From positions 186,001-250,000 of the forward strand of contig NZ_FRXO01000005.1 of NCBI RefSeq assembly GCF_900148505.1: a stretch of DNA of 64,000 nucleotides, written 5' to 3'. The stretch's first letter is position 1; every line of letters begins with the position of its first letter. Shown in pieces: positions 37,965-48,011 of this stretch. Position numbers and translations under genes: made by a program. The DNA comes from Pseudoxanthobacter soli DSM 19599. GTDB lineage: Bacteria > Pseudomonadota > Alphaproteobacteria > Rhizobiales > Segnochrobactraceae. Below the pieces are notes generated by a model. The model was not told the DNA's origin, did not search any database, and was given only the letters and a program-made list of their open reading frames with translations.

Positions 37965-39230
37965 ATGCATTGCGGACTGGATTTCGGCACCTCGAACACC
38001 ACGCTCGGGGTGGTCGAGAGCGGCTTGCCGCGCCTCGCTGCGCTTGAGGGCGATCACGTCACCCTGCCGAGTGCCGCCTTCTTCGGCCTCGCCGACGGCG
38101 TGCGCGCGAACGAGACCGGCCCCCGCATCGGCCGGGCGGCGATGGAGGCCTATCTCGAGGGCATCGACGGCCGCCTGATGCGGGCGCTGAAGTCCGTGCT
38201 TGGCACCGCCCTCATCGACGAGACCACCCAGGTCGGCCGCAACCGCGTCGGCTTCCGCGAGGTGATCGCCTCGTTCCTCGCCGAAACCCGGCGCCGGGCC
38301 GAGGCCGATTTCGACCGTCCTCTCGACCGCGTGGTGCTGGGGCGGCCGGTGCAGTTCGTCACCGACGACGCCGACGGCAACCGCCGTGCCGAGGCCGCGC
38401 TCGGCGACATCGCCCGTTCGGTCGGCTTCCGCGACATCGCCTTCCAGTTCGAACCGGTAGCGGCGGCGCTGGAATATGAACGCGCGCTTTCCGGCGAGGA
38501 ACTCGCGCTCGTCGCCGATATCGGCGGCGGCACCTCCGACTTCACGCTGATCCGCCTCGGTCCGGGGAGGGCCGGGCGGGAGGACCGCGCGGCGGACGTG
38601 CTGGCGAACGAAGGCGTGCGCATCGGCGGCACCGATTTCGACCACAAGCTTTCCATGGCGGCGGTGATGCCGTTCCTCGGCTATCGCTCGCGCCTGAAGA
38701 AGGCCGGGCTCGACGTGCCGAGCTGGTATTATTTCGATCTCTCGACGTGGTCGCGGATCAACTTCCTCTACAGCTCCCACGTCCTGCGCGAACTCGTCGA
38801 GGTGCGCCGGCAGGCGATGCAGCCGGAACTGATCGACCGGCTGAGCCACGTCCTCACGGAACATGCCGGCCACGGGCTCCTGATGGTGGTGGAACACGCC
38901 AAGATCGCGCTGTCCGCCGCCACGACCGCGACCATCCCGCTCGGCCTGATCGAACGCGGGCTTGAAACCACCGTCGGGCGCGACGTGTTCGAGGAGGCGA
39001 CCGAGGTGCTCGCGGAGGGCATCGCCTCGCGCATCCGCGACTGCCTCGCCGCCGCCGGCTGTTCGGCTGGCGACGTGGATGCGGTCTTCCTGACCGGCGG
39101 CTCCACCGGGCTGCCCCATGTGCGCCGGGCGATCCTGGCGGAACTGCCCGCGGCGCGCGCCGTCGACGGCGACCGCTTCGGCGCGGTCGGGCTCGGGCTC
39201 GCCATCGACGCGGCGCGGCGCTTCGGCTGA
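37965..39230 (+). CDS. Hsp70-like ATPase of the YegD type
   Basis: 421 residues, an actin/Hsp70 nucleotide-binding fold without a substrate-binding domain. Phosphate 1 is DFGTSNTTLG (residues 6-15), phosphate 2 is VADIGGGTSDFTLI and the adenosine motif is VFLTGGSTGLPHVR. DnaK is about 640 residues, so this is a YegD-like truncated chaperone homologue whose clients are unknown. No cochaperone is adjacent. Start ATG at 37965; the upstream in-frame extension is basic noise. Confidence 0.9.
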   Translation: MHCGLDFGTSNTTLGVVESGLPRLAALEGDHVTLPSAAFFGLADGVRANETGPRIGRAAMEAYLEGIDGRLMRALKSVLGTALIDETTQVGRNRVGFREVIASFLAETRRRAEADFDRPLDRVVLGRPVQFVTDDADGNRRAEAALGDIARSVGFRDIAFQFEPVAAALEYERALSGEELALVADIGGGTSDFTLIRLGPGRAGREDRAADVLANEGVRIGGTDFDHKLSMAAVMPFLGYRSRLKKAGLDVPSWYYFDLSTWSRINFLYSSHVLRELVEVRRQAMQPELIDRLSHVLTEHAGHGLLMVVEHAKIALSAATTATIPLGLIERGLETTVGRDVFEEATEVLAEGIASRIRDCLAAAGCSAGDVDAVFLTGGSTGLPHVRRAILAELPAARAVDGDRFGAVGLGLAIDAARRFG

Positions 39231-39347
39231 CGGGCGGCCGAGTCGGAAAGCGGCGTCCGTCGCGCCGAACGGCAGGACAAAGCCCCGTTCGCGGACGGTT
39301 GAGCAGCCTCCTCCCGTTCGCGGCGCTTCGGTCCGGGTGCAATATGC

Positions 39348-39414
39348 TCAAGCTTTTGCTCTGGAGCGATTTCTTGTCGATCTGATGATTCCATCAGATC
39401 GGAAAGCGCTCTAG
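39348..39414. repeat. Dispersed intergenic palindromic repeat, copy A
   Basis: A 67-base element beginning tcaagcttttg and ending gatcggaaagcgctctag, with an internal perfect 10-bp hairpin (cgatctgatg 39378-39387 with catcagatcg 39392-39401, loop attc). A second copy, about 90% alike by eye, lies at 61199-61266. Confidence 0.85.
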
Positions 39415-39477
39415 AGCATTCGCTTCGAGGCCGCGCCGACCGAAACGGCGAGGGGCCTGACGGAGACCGGAACCGCG

Positions 39478-40761
39478 ATGCTCGACCTCACGCCCGCCAC
39501 CCGCGTCGGCCTCATCGGCCTCGGCTATGTCGGCCTGCCGCTCGCCGTGGCGTTCGGCCGCCGCTATGAAACGGTCGGGTTCGACCGCGATGCGGCCCGG
39601 GTCGGCGAACTCGCGGCGGGTCGCGACCGCACGCTGGAGGTGGACGCGGCCACGCTCGCCGCCGCCGACAGGCTCGTTCTCACCGCCGATCCGGCCGATC
39701 TCGCCGGCTGCGACGTCTTCATCGTCACCGTGCCGACGCCGGTCGACCGCCACAAGCGGCCCGACCTGTCGTTCCTGATCGCGGCGAGCGAGACGGTCGG
39801 CCGCGTCATCCGGCCGGGTGCGGTGGTGGTGTTCGAATCGACCGTCTATCCCGGCGCCACCGAAGAGGACTGCGTGCCCGTGATCGAGCGCGTCTCGGGT
39901 CTCGTCTTCAACCGCGATTTCTTTGCCGGCTACAGTCCCGAGCGCATCAATCCCGGCGACCGCGCGCGCCGGCTGGAGACGGTGATCAAGGTCACCTCCG
40001 GCTCGACACCCGAGGCCGCGGCCTTCGTCGATGCGCTCTATGGCTCCGTGGTGCCGGCGGGCACCCACCGCGCGCCCTCGATCCGCGTCGCCGAGGCGGC
40101 CAAGGTGATCGAGAACACCCAGCGCGATCTCAACATCGCCCTCGTCAACGAACTCGCGATCATCTTCAGCCATCTCGGCATCGATACCGAGGACGTGCTG
40201 AAGGCGGCGGGCACGAAGTGGAACTTTCTGCCGTTCAGGCCGGGCCTCGTCGGCGGCCACTGCATCGGGGTCGATCCCTATTACCTGACCCACAAGGCGC
40301 AGTCGGTCGGCTATCATCCGGAGATCATCCTCGCCGGGCGGCGCATCAACGACGGCATGGGCGCCTATGTGGCGGGCGAACTCGTCAAGGCGATGCTGCG
40401 CCGGCGCATCCAGGTGGCGGGCGCGCGCATCCTGGTGTTGGGGCTGACGTTCAAGGAAAACTGCCCGGACCTGCGCAACAGCCGGGTGATCGACATCATC
40501 CGCGAACTCGAGGCCTTCGGCGCCGCCGTGGACGTTCACGATCCCTGGGCGGACCCGGCCGCGGCGGCCCACGAATATGGCGTGACGCCGATCGACGCGC
40601 CCGCGCCGGGCCATTACGACGCCGTGGTGGTCGCGGTCGCCCACGAGGCGTTCCGCGAGATGGGTTACGAGGGCATCGCCGCGCTCACGCGGCCCGACCG
40701 CGTGATCTTCGACGTGAAATATGTCGTCGGGCGCGGCCACGGCGACGTGATTCGGCTATAG
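39478..40761 (+). CDS. UDP-N-acetylhexosamine/UDP-glucose-type nucleotide-sugar dehydrogenase (TviB/WbpA-like)
   Basis: 427 residues. The N-terminal NAD-binding Rossmann fold ([14 protein letters not shown]), the central dimer domain and the C-terminal UDP-binding domain are all present. The catalytic cysteine is Cys262 in [11 protein letters not shown]. The [11 protein letters not shown] and [17 protein letters not shown] motifs place it with TviB/VipA/WbpO enzymes that make UDP-N-acetylgalactosaminuronate, more than with Ugd. Such genes normally sit in polysaccharide clusters; none is adjacent here. Preceded by the dispersed repeat. Confidence 0.9.
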   Translation: MLDLTPATRVGLIGLGYVGLPLAVAFGRRYETVGFDRDAARVGELAAGRDRTLEVDAATLAAADRLVLTADPADLAGCDVFIVTVPTPVDRHKRPDLSFLIAASETVGRVIRPGAVVVFESTVYPGATEEDCVPVIERVSGLVFNRDFFAGYSPERINPGDRARRLETVIKVTSGSTPEAAAFVDALYGSVVPAGTHRAPSIRVAEAAKVIENTQRDLNIALVNELAIIFSHLGIDTEDVLKAAGTKWNFLPFRPGLVGGHCIGVDPYYLTHKAQSVGYHPEIILAGRRINDGMGAYVAGELVKAMLRRRIQVAGARILVLGLTFKENCPDLRNSRVIDIIRELEAFGAAVDVHDPWADPAAAAHEYGVTPIDAPAPGHYDAVVVAVAHEAFREMGYEGIAALTRPDRVIFDVKYVVGRGHGDVIRL

Positions 40762-40828
40762 CTGACCCCGATGTGCCGCGGCGGCGACAGGCCGCGCGGC
40801 GGACGAGTGCTGAGGTTCGAAGACGATC

Positions 40829-41773
40829 ATGACGACCAGAGTTGAGGACCGGCCGGAGCAGTCCGTGGCGCCCGTCGGGGCCGATCTGCCGCCGCCGGAC
40901 CGCGGGTCCGCGCCGGAGGCGCAATACATCCTGACGCTGTCCTGCGCCAACCGCCCGGGCATCGTGGCGGCGGTTTCGACCTATCTGTTCGAGAGCCGCT
41001 GCAACATCCTCGACGCCAACCAGTACGACGACCGCGAGACCGGCCGGTTCTTCATGCGGGTCGTGGTCAATCCAGTGGGCGAGGGCGTCGCGCTCGACGC
41101 GCTGAAGGAGGGCTTCGCCGCGCTCGCCGGGCGCTTCGCCATGGAATGGTCGCTGCGGTCGCGGTTCGAGCGGCGCCGGGTGCTGCTGCTCGCCTCGAAG
41201 TCCGACCACTGCCTCGCGGATCTCGTCTACCGCTGGCGCATCGGCGAGATCCCGATGGATATCGCCGGCATCGTCTCCAACCATTCGCGCGAGACCTATG
41301 CCCATCTCGATCTCGACGGCATCCCGTTCCACCACCTGCCGGTGACGCGGCAGACCAAGATGGAGCAGGAAGCCCGCATCTGGCAGATCGTGCAGGAGAG
41401 CCGGGCCGAACTCGTCGTGCTCGCGCGCTACATGCAGGTGCTGTCCGACGGCCTTGCCGCCAAGCTCGCCGGTCGCTGCATCAACATCCACCATTCCTTC
41501 CTGCCCGGCTTCAAGGGCGCCAAGCCCTATCACCAGGCCTTCGAGCGCGGCGTGAAGCTGATCGGCGCCACCGCGCACTACGTCACCTCGGACCTCGACG
41601 AAGGGCCGATCATCGAGCAGGACGTCGAGCGCGTGTCCCACCACGCGACGCCGGAGGACCTGGTGCGCAAGGGCCGCGACATCGAGCGCCGCGTGCTCGC
41701 CCGCGCCATCGCGTGGCATCTGGAAGACCGGGTGCTGATGAACGGCAAGCGGACCGTTGTGTTCGCGGACTGA
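40829..41773 (+). CDS. purU: Formyltetrahydrofolate deformylase
   Basis: 314 residues. An N-terminal ACT domain (about 32-105, [20 protein letters not shown]) is followed by a formyltransferase fold: [26 protein letters not shown] (with the catalytic Asn-His pattern) and [18 protein letters not shown] (catalytic aspartate). It hydrolyses 10-formyl-THF to THF and formate, balancing one-carbon pools. The N-terminal 30 residues are a Pro-rich extension not usual in the family. A hairpin follows the stop. Confidence 0.95.
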   Translation: MTTRVEDRPEQSVAPVGADLPPPDRGSAPEAQYILTLSCANRPGIVAAVSTYLFESRCNILDANQYDDRETGRFFMRVVVNPVGEGVALDALKEGFAALAGRFAMEWSLRSRFERRRVLLLASKSDHCLADLVYRWRIGEIPMDIAGIVSNHSRETYAHLDLDGIPFHHLPVTRQTKMEQEARIWQIVQESRAELVVLARYMQVLSDGLAAKLAGRCINIHHSFLPGFKGAKPYHQAFERGVKLIGATAHYVTSDLDEGPIIEQDVERVSHHATPEDLVRKGRDIERRVLARAIAWHLEDRVLMNGKRTVVFAD

Positions 41774-41790
41774 AGCCCCGCAACAGGCAC

Positions 41791-41823
41791 CCGCCTGTGG
41801 AAGACCGCGTTCTCCACAGGCGG
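41791..41823 (+). terminator. Hairpin after purU
   Basis: Perfect 11-bp inverted repeat ccgcctgtgga (41791-41801) and tccacaggcgg (41813-41823), loop of 11 bases, 17 bases after the stop; no T-run. Confidence 0.5.
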
Positions 41824-42047
41824 GGCCTCTGCGAGCCCATCTCCTAACCCACTGGAATCGAACGAAAATCGCGATTTGTCGGCGAAGATCAGAAATCGCG
41901 CTTCGCCCTCTTGATTCCCAAACGGTCTGCGCATAAGTTCCGCCTCGTCTCCGCGGCGACGGTCTCCCAAAGCAGATCGGACGGGCAACGGCAGCAGGTC
42001 TCAGAAGGCTTGCGGACGTGGTGGAAAGCCAAGGAGACGGCCAGTGT

Positions 42048-42123
<76 letters not shown>

Positions 42124-42149
42124 TTTCTTCCTCGATCTGGCCTGAACCG

Positions 42150-42177
42150 AAGCCGCCGAAAGGCGGCTTTGTCGTTT
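42150..42177 (+). terminator. Intrinsic terminator after tRNA-Ala
   Basis: Eight-bp stem aagccgcc/ggcggctt with a gaaa tetraloop (42150-42169), followed by a T-rich tgtcgttt, 26 bases after the tRNA. Confidence 0.75.
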
Positions 42178-42322
42178 CTGGCGCCCCGCTCGTCTTACCG
42201 GGATGCATTACGGTCTCGGATCAGTTCGCGCGATGATCCCGCGCGATGATCCAAAGATCGGCCCAGGCGCCTCCCGGCGGCCGATCACGCAGCCGGGAGG
42301 CGGTCCCAGGACCAAAGGCGGC

Positions 42323-43690
42323 TCAGACGTTCAGAAGCAGATATTCCCGTTCCCAGCTCGAAATCACCCGGTTGTAGAGCTGCCATTCGAGGTTCTTGAC
42401 CTCGACAAAGGCGTCGACGAAGCGGTCGCCGAGGATGCGGCGGATCTTGTCGGCCCGCGCGAACATCAGAAGCCCGTCGTGCAGGTGGCGCGGCAGCGAG
42501 AACGGCAGGGTGTGGGCGTCGATGGTCACCACCGGCTCGGGGCGGATGCCCTCCTCCAGCCCGAGCAGGCCGCAGGCGAGGGTGGCGGCGATGGCGAGAT
42601 AGGGGTTGGAATCGGCGCCCACCACGCGGTTCTCGATCCGGCGGGCCTCCGGCCCCGAATCCGGCACGCGCAGCCCGCAGGTGCGGTTGTCGCGGCCCCA
42701 GTGAACGTTGATCGGCGCGTCCGACTCGAGGCGGATGCGCCGGTAGGAGTTCACGTTCGGGCAGAACAGCGGCATCGTCGTCGGCACGTGGCGCTGGAGC
42801 CCGGAGATATAGTGCAGCAGGGCGGGGGCGTCGGTGCCGTCGGCGTGGACGAAGATGTTCTTCCCATCGGTGCTGCTGACGATGGACTGGTGGATGTGCA
42901 TGGCCGAGCCCGGCTCGTTGACGTGGGGCTGGGCCATGAAGGTGGCGAACATCTGGTGGCGCACCGCCGCCTGGCGAACGGTGCGCTTGAACAGGAACGC
43001 CTGGTCGGCGAGTTCCATCGGGTCGCCGTGGCGGAAGTTCATTTCAAGCTGCGCCGGCCCGGCCTCGTGGGCCATGGTGCCGATCTCGATGCGCGAGGCG
43101 GCGGCGAAGGCATAGATGTCCTCCACCACCGGATCGAACTCGTTGGCGGCCTCGATGCCGTAGGCCTGCCGGCCCGATTCCGGCCGGCCGGAGGAGCCCA
43201 TCGGCGCCGTCAGCGGCAGGTCGTGATCGGTGGAGCGGGCGACCAGATAGAATTCGAGTTCGGGTGCGATGATCGGCTTCAGGCCGCGCTCCGCATAGGC
43301 GTCGATCACCGTCCTGAGCACGGAGCGGGGCGCGTAATCGACCGCGGTGCCGTCGTTGAAGACGCAGTCGCAGATCACCTGCGCCGTCGGGTCCTGATAC
43401 CACGGCACGATGCGGATGGTGCCGACATCCGGCACGGTGCGGATGTCCTGGTCGATCTCGGCGGCGACCGCCGTGTGGGGCACGGTGTCGCCTGTCACGG
43501 CCTGGATCAGCACGTGTTCGGGCAGCCGCAGGCCGGATGAGGACAGGGCGCGGATGAAGTCCTCGCGCGGCACGATCTTGCCGCGCATCATGCCGTTCAT
43601 GTCCGGGATGATGCACTCGACCTCGTCGATGCGGCGCGCACGCAGCCATTCCACGCATTCGGCGGCGGAACCGGGGACTTCGTCGTTCAT
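42323..43690 (-). CDS. Glutamine synthetase family protein, PuuA/gamma-glutamylamine synthetase-like
   Basis: 455 residues, glutamine-synthetase fold with the Rhizobiales/PuuA-type sequence. The N-terminal beta-grasp contains IIPDMNGMMRGK. The catalytic domain has PELEFYL, PAQLEMNFRHGDP, MHIHQSI and the arginine-rich RIENRVVGADSNPYLA. It would ligate glutamate to an amine such as putrescine or ethanolamine using ATP. It differs from GlnA in lacking the adenylylation loop context and being shorter. Start ATG at 43690; monocistronic, with the porin gene further upstream on the same strand. Confidence 0.9.
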   Translation of the reverse strand: MNDEVPGSAAECVEWLRARRIDEVECIIPDMNGMMRGKIVPREDFIRALSSSGLRLPEHVLIQAVTGDTVPHTAVAAEIDQDIRTVPDVGTIRIVPWYQDPTAQVICDCVFNDGTAVDYAPRSVLRTVIDAYAERGLKPIIAPELEFYLVARSTDHDLPLTAPMGSSGRPESGRQAYGIEAANEFDPVVEDIYAFAAASRIEIGTMAHEAGPAQLEMNFRHGDPMELADQAFLFKRTVRQAAVRHQMFATFMAQPHVNEPGSAMHIHQSIVSSTDGKNIFVHADGTDAPALLHYISGLQRHVPTTMPLFCPNVNSYRRIRLESDAPINVHWGRDNRTCGLRVPDSGPEARRIENRVVGADSNPYLAIAATLACGLLGLEEGIRPEPVVTIDAHTLPFSLPRHLHDGLLMFARADKIRRILGDRFVDAFVEVKNLEWQLYNRVISSWEREYLLLNV

Positions 43691-43870
43691 GGGAAAACTC
43701 GCAAGCCAGCTGAAAGCCGCGCCGGCCGGCTGGCGCGGCGGCTCTCCGCCTGGCCGGCGCCCGTCACCGGCGCGTCGGTGTGGAGATTAAAGGATTCTCC
43801 CGCAGATGGAATCGCCTCCCGTGCGGCAATCTCGGCAGGCGGGGCGGGCGGACCGGCAGGCGCGGCCGCT

Positions 43871-43901
43871 GAAAAGAAAAACGCGGCCGCATGGGCCGCG
43901 T
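43871..43901 (-). terminator. Intrinsic terminator of the porin gene
   Basis: On the minus strand: stem acgcggcc/ggccgcgt (43901-43894 with 43888-43881), five-base loop, then a T-rich tail tttttcttttc. It lies 36 bases beyond the porin stop. Confidence 0.85.
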
Positions 43902-43936
43902 CTTCGTGAAGATCGCGCGGGCATCGCCCGGTCCGA

Positions 43937-45214
43937 TCAGAAATCGCGCTCGATGTGGAGCAGTCCCACAAGCGCGTTGCCGGTCGAGCCGATAGTCGGC
44001 TGGATGTTCTTGTATTCGACTTCGACGCCAATCTGGAAATCAGCAACCGGCATGAAGACGTGCTCGACCTGAACGTCGATGTTCGAGAAGTCGTAGAACC
44101 GCCCGAGCTGGTTCACGTCGAGATAGGAGGCGTTGATGTTGGTCTGCCATTTCGGCGACCAGTTGTGGGTGAGGCCGCCGCTGACGGACCACGCGCGCGA
44201 GAGATCGAGCCGCTTCGTGCCGTTGGAATTGACGACGATGGCCGCATCCGCGCCGCTGCGGACGAGCGGTCCGCCGATGGGGTTGGTGGCGACATAGTTG
44301 AGCGCGCCGTAGCCGTAGGCGGCCTGGACGACGAGCGAATCGCCGTCGCCGAGGAACGGCAGGTTCACCGTGACGCCACCGGCGGTCGCCCAGCCCATCG
44401 CGCTCTTGTCGTAGCCGACGGCGTTGTTCTGGTAGGAGTTCACCTGGTGGCTGGCGATCGACCACTGGAACCCGCCCCAGCTCTGCGACAGGTTCACCTG
44501 CCCGACCAGATCCGGTGCGCGCACGCCGGCATAGCCGTTGGCGGTGCCGGCATCGAAGCCCGGACCGTTGATGATGCCCACCTGGCGCGAGGCGTTGTCT
44601 TCGACGGAGCCGGTCACCGAGAGGCCGCTGTTGCCGAAGCTGTAGGTGTAGGCCAGCATGTTGGTCTTGGTGTCCGACCACGCGGGCTCGTACAGCGAGG
44701 CGTAGGTCGTGCCGGTGAAGTAGTCGAACATCGACTGCGTCCGCCCGGCGGTGATCCCGTTCCACGTCATCACCGCGTGATAGAGCGTGAGCTGGGTCGG
44801 CTCCGGCCCCGGGCCGTTCGACTGCAGGCTCATGCGCAGCTCGGTGAAGGTGGTGATCATGCCTTCTTCGGTCGGCGTCGCGGTATGGAACTTGATGTCG
44901 CCGCGGGTGTAGCTCGAGACGCCGTTCTTGCTGGGGCTATACCAGCCGGGCTGGCCCGAGGCCTGATTGCTGCCGTAGACCCAGAATTCGTAATAGACGA
45001 GACCGTCGATGCGCATGCACGTATCGGTGCCGGGCACGAGGAAGTAACCCTTGCCCTGCGCGTCGCAGGCCCGCATGAAGGAAACCGGCTCGGCGGCCGG
45101 CGGTTCGTCCGGCAGGCCGGCGGCGATGGCCGTTCCGGCGGGCGGGCAGAGCATCGCCGCTGCGATCAGGATCGCCCCGGCACGATGGTTTCTTGTGACA
45201 GACGGAAATTCCAT
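43937..45214 (-). CDS. Outer-membrane porin, Rhizobiales Porin_2 family
   Basis: 425 residues from ATG 45214. A signal peptide (about 10-34, ending GTAIAA) leads to the family signature CDAQGKGYFLVPGTDTCMRIDG (residues about 51-72, with the two cysteines), then alternating beta-strands to the C-terminal phenylalanine (HIERDF) needed for barrel assembly. It forms a trimeric diffusion channel. An in-frame extension to 45268 exists but is not needed for the signal peptide. It ends at its own terminator. Confidence 0.93.
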   Translation of the reverse strand: MEFPSVTRNHRAGAILIAAAMLCPPAGTAIAAGLPDEPPAAEPVSFMRACDAQGKGYFLVPGTDTCMRIDGLVYYEFWVYGSNQASGQPGWYSPSKNGVSSYTRGDIKFHTATPTEEGMITTFTELRMSLQSNGPGPEPTQLTLYHAVMTWNGITAGRTQSMFDYFTGTTYASLYEPAWSDTKTNMLAYTYSFGNSGLSVTGSVEDNASRQVGIINGPGFDAGTANGYAGVRAPDLVGQVNLSQSWGGFQWSIASHQVNSYQNNAVGYDKSAMGWATAGGVTVNLPFLGDGDSLVVQAAYGYGALNYVATNPIGGPLVRSGADAAIVVNSNGTKRLDLSRAWSVSGGLTHNWSPKWQTNINASYLDVNQLGRFYDFSNIDVQVEHVFMPVADFQIGVEVEYKNIQPTIGSTGNALVGLLHIERDF

Positions 45215-45429
45215 AGCGGCGCCGACGTGGCGCCGAACACGCGAACAGACCCCAGTGATCATCCCCAACCTGCCGAAAATCGTGCAGCCCCACGGTCACA
45301 TTCTCAGAAGCACCGTGACGTGGCAATGAAGGCCTGTACATTCCCGGCGCCCGGAAGCGGAGCGGCCACGCTTGGGCATGTGGTGTGACAATCGTGCACC
45401 GGCGGCGGACGTTTCGGCGCGCCGTCCGC

Positions 45430-46545
45430 TCAGGCCCCGGTGCCGTCGTCGTGCGGGGGCGGGGCGGGCTTCCGGCGGCGGGCGAAAGCGGAGTCCGCCT
45501 CTCCCTCTCGGGAAGAGGGCAGCACCTTCGCGACCTCGCCGATGACGTCCGACACCCGCGGCCGGCGGGCTTCCAGGAACGGCAGCGGCCGGCAGACATC
45601 GATGGCGGCAAGCCCGATGCGGGCGGTCATCAGGCCGTTGACGATGCCTTCCCCGAGCCGGCTGGACAGCCGGGTGGCGAGGCTCTTGCCGATCACCTCG
45701 TGCAGAATGGAATCCCCCGCCGCGATGCCCCCGGTGACGGCGAGATGGCCGATGACGTGGCGGGCGAGTGCGATAAAGCCGACGAGGCCCGGACGGCCGC
45801 CATAGAGCCGGGCGAGCCGGGCGATCAGCCGGGCGGAGGAAACCAGCACGAACAGGATGTCGACGAAGGCCCGCGGTGACAGCGCGGTGACGACGGAGAC
45901 GCGCTTGGCGGCGTCCGTCACCATGGTCCGGGCCATGGCGTCGAGCGGGCTCAGGATCTCGCGCTCTGCCAGCACCAGAAGGTCGCGGCCGTCGATCACC
46001 TCGTCGAGATGCCCCTTGAGCGCGGCGCGCCCGCGGGCGGTCTCCGGCCGCTCCGTCATCAGGCGGGTGAGGTCGGCGATCACGGCTTCCGCCGCCGGGC
46101 GGCTGTCGGTGGCGGCGGCGGCCTCCGCGTCGTGGCGAAGCCGGTCGATGCGGCCGAGGCGCAGGAGCGACACGACCTCGCGGCCGACGATCGCGGCCGT
46201 CGCCACCACCGCCACGGCGGCGAGACCGGCGGCGACCCAGCCGAGCCATTCGGCGCGGGCGAACAGGTCTTCGATCAGCCGGTCGATGGAAAGCCCGATG
46301 CCGAGCGAGACGAGGCCGCCGACGCCTGCCGCTAAAAGCCCGCCCCACGGGATGCCGCGGCGCCGGACCGGGGCGACGCCCGTCGCTGTGGCTTCCAACC
46401 CGGCTTGCGGCACGTCCTCCGGTTCCGGCTCCGGCTCGATGGCGGCCGGTCCGTTGCCCGATTCCACCCGGCCGGCCTCGTCGAGGCGGAAGGCCATCGG
46501 CCTGCGGCGGAGGACGGGGTCCTCAGGGCGCTCTGCGGTCGTCAT
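45430..46545 (-). CDS. ycjF: YcjF-like (DUF697/TIGR01620) membrane protein
   Basis: 371 residues. A hydrophilic acidic N-terminus (1-62) is followed by two membrane helices (about 66-90 and 100-122), a helical linker, and the DUF697 domain (about 215-340) with the LVSSARLIARLARLYGGRPG segment. The family accompanies YcjX; both are linked to envelope stress in enterobacteria, but the mechanism is unknown. Its ATG overlaps the ycjX stop (ATGA), so the two are translationally coupled. Confidence 0.88.
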   Translation of the reverse strand: MTTAERPEDPVLRRRPMAFRLDEAGRVESGNGPAAIEPEPEPEDVPQAGLEATATGVAPVRRRGIPWGGLLAAGVGGLVSLGIGLSIDRLIEDLFARAEWLGWVAAGLAAVAVVATAAIVGREVVSLLRLGRIDRLRHDAEAAAATDSRPAAEAVIADLTRLMTERPETARGRAALKGHLDEVIDGRDLLVLAEREILSPLDAMARTMVTDAAKRVSVVTALSPRAFVDILFVLVSSARLIARLARLYGGRPGLVGFIALARHVIGHLAVTGGIAAGDSILHEVIGKSLATRLSSRLGEGIVNGLMTARIGLAAIDVCRPLPFLEARRPRVSDVIGEVAKVLPSSREGEADSAFARRRKPAPPPHDDGTGA

Positions 46546-48011
46546 GCGAGGCGATCTCCGATCAGGAACTGGAGCGCCCTGTCGAGGCGGATGTGAGGCA
46601 GCACCAGCCCGAGCCCGTCCGGCGTGCGTTCCAGGCGGGGCGGGCGGAAGCGGGCGAACCGCAGGTCGCCCGGCGGCGCGACGCTTGCGGGCGCCTCGAA
46701 CACGGCGGCCGGGTCCGCCGGCAGGTCGCCGGGAAACAGCGCTATCTCGGTGTCGCCGTCATAGGTCTCGCCGTCGATCCGCTCGCCCGGCATCGGCGTG
46801 CCGATGATGGCGGGAAGCCGCTCGCCGCCCCGCCGCACCACCGCCTGCCGGGTGGCGCGCACCGCGGCAATGGCGGCGACATCCACCGTCGCCCCGGCGA
46901 AGGAGGCGCGGGCGGAGGCACCGGCGACGAGCCGGGCGAGGATCGCCTCCAGCCGGTCGTGATCGCGGTGGTGCAGGTGGTCGGCCTTGGTGGCGGCGAA
47001 CAGGATGCGGTCCACCCGCCGGTCGATCAGGCTGCCGAGCCACGACAGCTTGCCCGGACGGAAGGCGGCCATCACCTCGCCCAGCACCCGTTCGAGTTCG
47101 TGGACCGCCGCCGGTCCACGGTCGAGCGCCGCCAGCGCGTCGACCAGCACGATCTGGCGGTCGAGGCGGGAGAAGTGATCGCGGAAGAACGGCCGCACGA
47201 CGTGGGTGCGATAGGATTCATAACGCCGCGCCATCATCGCGGCGAGGCTTCCCCGGGCCGGCTCCCCGTCGAGGAACAGCGGCGCGAAGGTCACGAGCGG
47301 CGAGCCTTCCAGATCGCCGGGCATCAGGAAGCGGCCCGGCGGCTCGGCGGCGAGCGCTTCCGGGTCCGCGCGCCGGGCGCGCAGGTGCGCGGTGAAGAGT
47401 TCCGCGAGCCGGCGGGCTTCCGCCTCGTTCTCCGCGGCGGACGGCGGCAGTTCCTTCAGGGCGTCGAGGAAGCGCTGGCTCGCCTCGGCCAGCGGCTGCG
47501 CGGTGAGGCGGGAAACGGCGTCCCGCGACCACGCCGCATAGTCGCGGTCGAGCAGGGCGAGGTCGAGCAGCCACTCGCCGGGATAGTCGACGAGATCGAG
47601 GTGCAGCCGCCCCCGGCCGAAATTGCGGCCGAGGAACGTGGCCGATTCGTAGGAGAGCGTGAGGCGGAGTTCGGCGATCATGCGCGTCGACGCCGGCCAC
47701 AGCCGCCGGTCGACGAGCGCATCGACATGGGCCTCGTAGTCGAAGCGCGGCACGGCGTCGTCAGGCTGGGGATCAAGCCGCACGCCGGAAAGCCGGCCGG
47801 AGGCCGCGGCCTGGAACAGCGGCAGACGGCCGCCATGCAGCAGGTTGTGGACGAGCGCGGTGATGAACACCGTCTTGCCCGCCCGCGACAGCCCGGTGAT
47901 GCCGAGCCGGACCGAGGGCGTCGCGAGATCGCGCGCGCGGCCGGCGAGGGTCTCCATCGCGAGGCGGGCATCGCCGGTGAGGTTCGACAGGCTCAGGCTC
48001 GGGGTTCGCAA
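46542..48011 (-). CDS. ycjX: YcjX-like P-loop NTPase
   Basis: 489 residues if started at the TTG at 48011, which places the P-loop region (VRLGITGLSRAGKTVFITALVHNLL) where the family has it. Other motifs: DLVDYPGEWLLDL (Walker B/G3 with PGEW) and FAATKADHLHHRD (G4, TKAD). An ATG at 48128 is also in frame and would add 39 Arg/Ala-rich residues. YcjX proteins are dynamin-like/G-protein relatives of unknown function encoded with YcjF. The start is the uncertain point; the identity is not. Confidence 0.88.
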   Translation of the reverse strand: MRTPSLSLSNLTGDARLAMETLAGRARDLATPSVRLGITGLSRAGKTVFITALVHNLLHGGRLPLFQAAASGRLSGVRLDPQPDDAVPRFDYEAHVDALVDRRLWPASTRMIAELRLTLSYESATFLGRNFGRGRLHLDLVDYPGEWLLDLALLDRDYAAWSRDAVSRLTAQPLAEASQRFLDALKELPPSAAENEAEARRLAELFTAHLRARRADPEALAAEPPGRFLMPGDLEGSPLVTFAPLFLDGEPARGSLAAMMARRYESYRTHVVRPFFRDHFSRLDRQIVLVDALAALDRGPAAVHELERVLGEVMAAFRPGKLSWLGSLIDRRVDRILFAATKADHLHHRDHDRLEAILARLVAGASARASFAGATVDVAAIAAVRATRQAVVRRGGERLPAIIGTPMPGERIDGETYDGDTEIALFPGDLPADPAAVFEAPASVAPPGDLRFARFRPPRLERTPDGLGLVLPHIRLDRALQFLIGDRLA

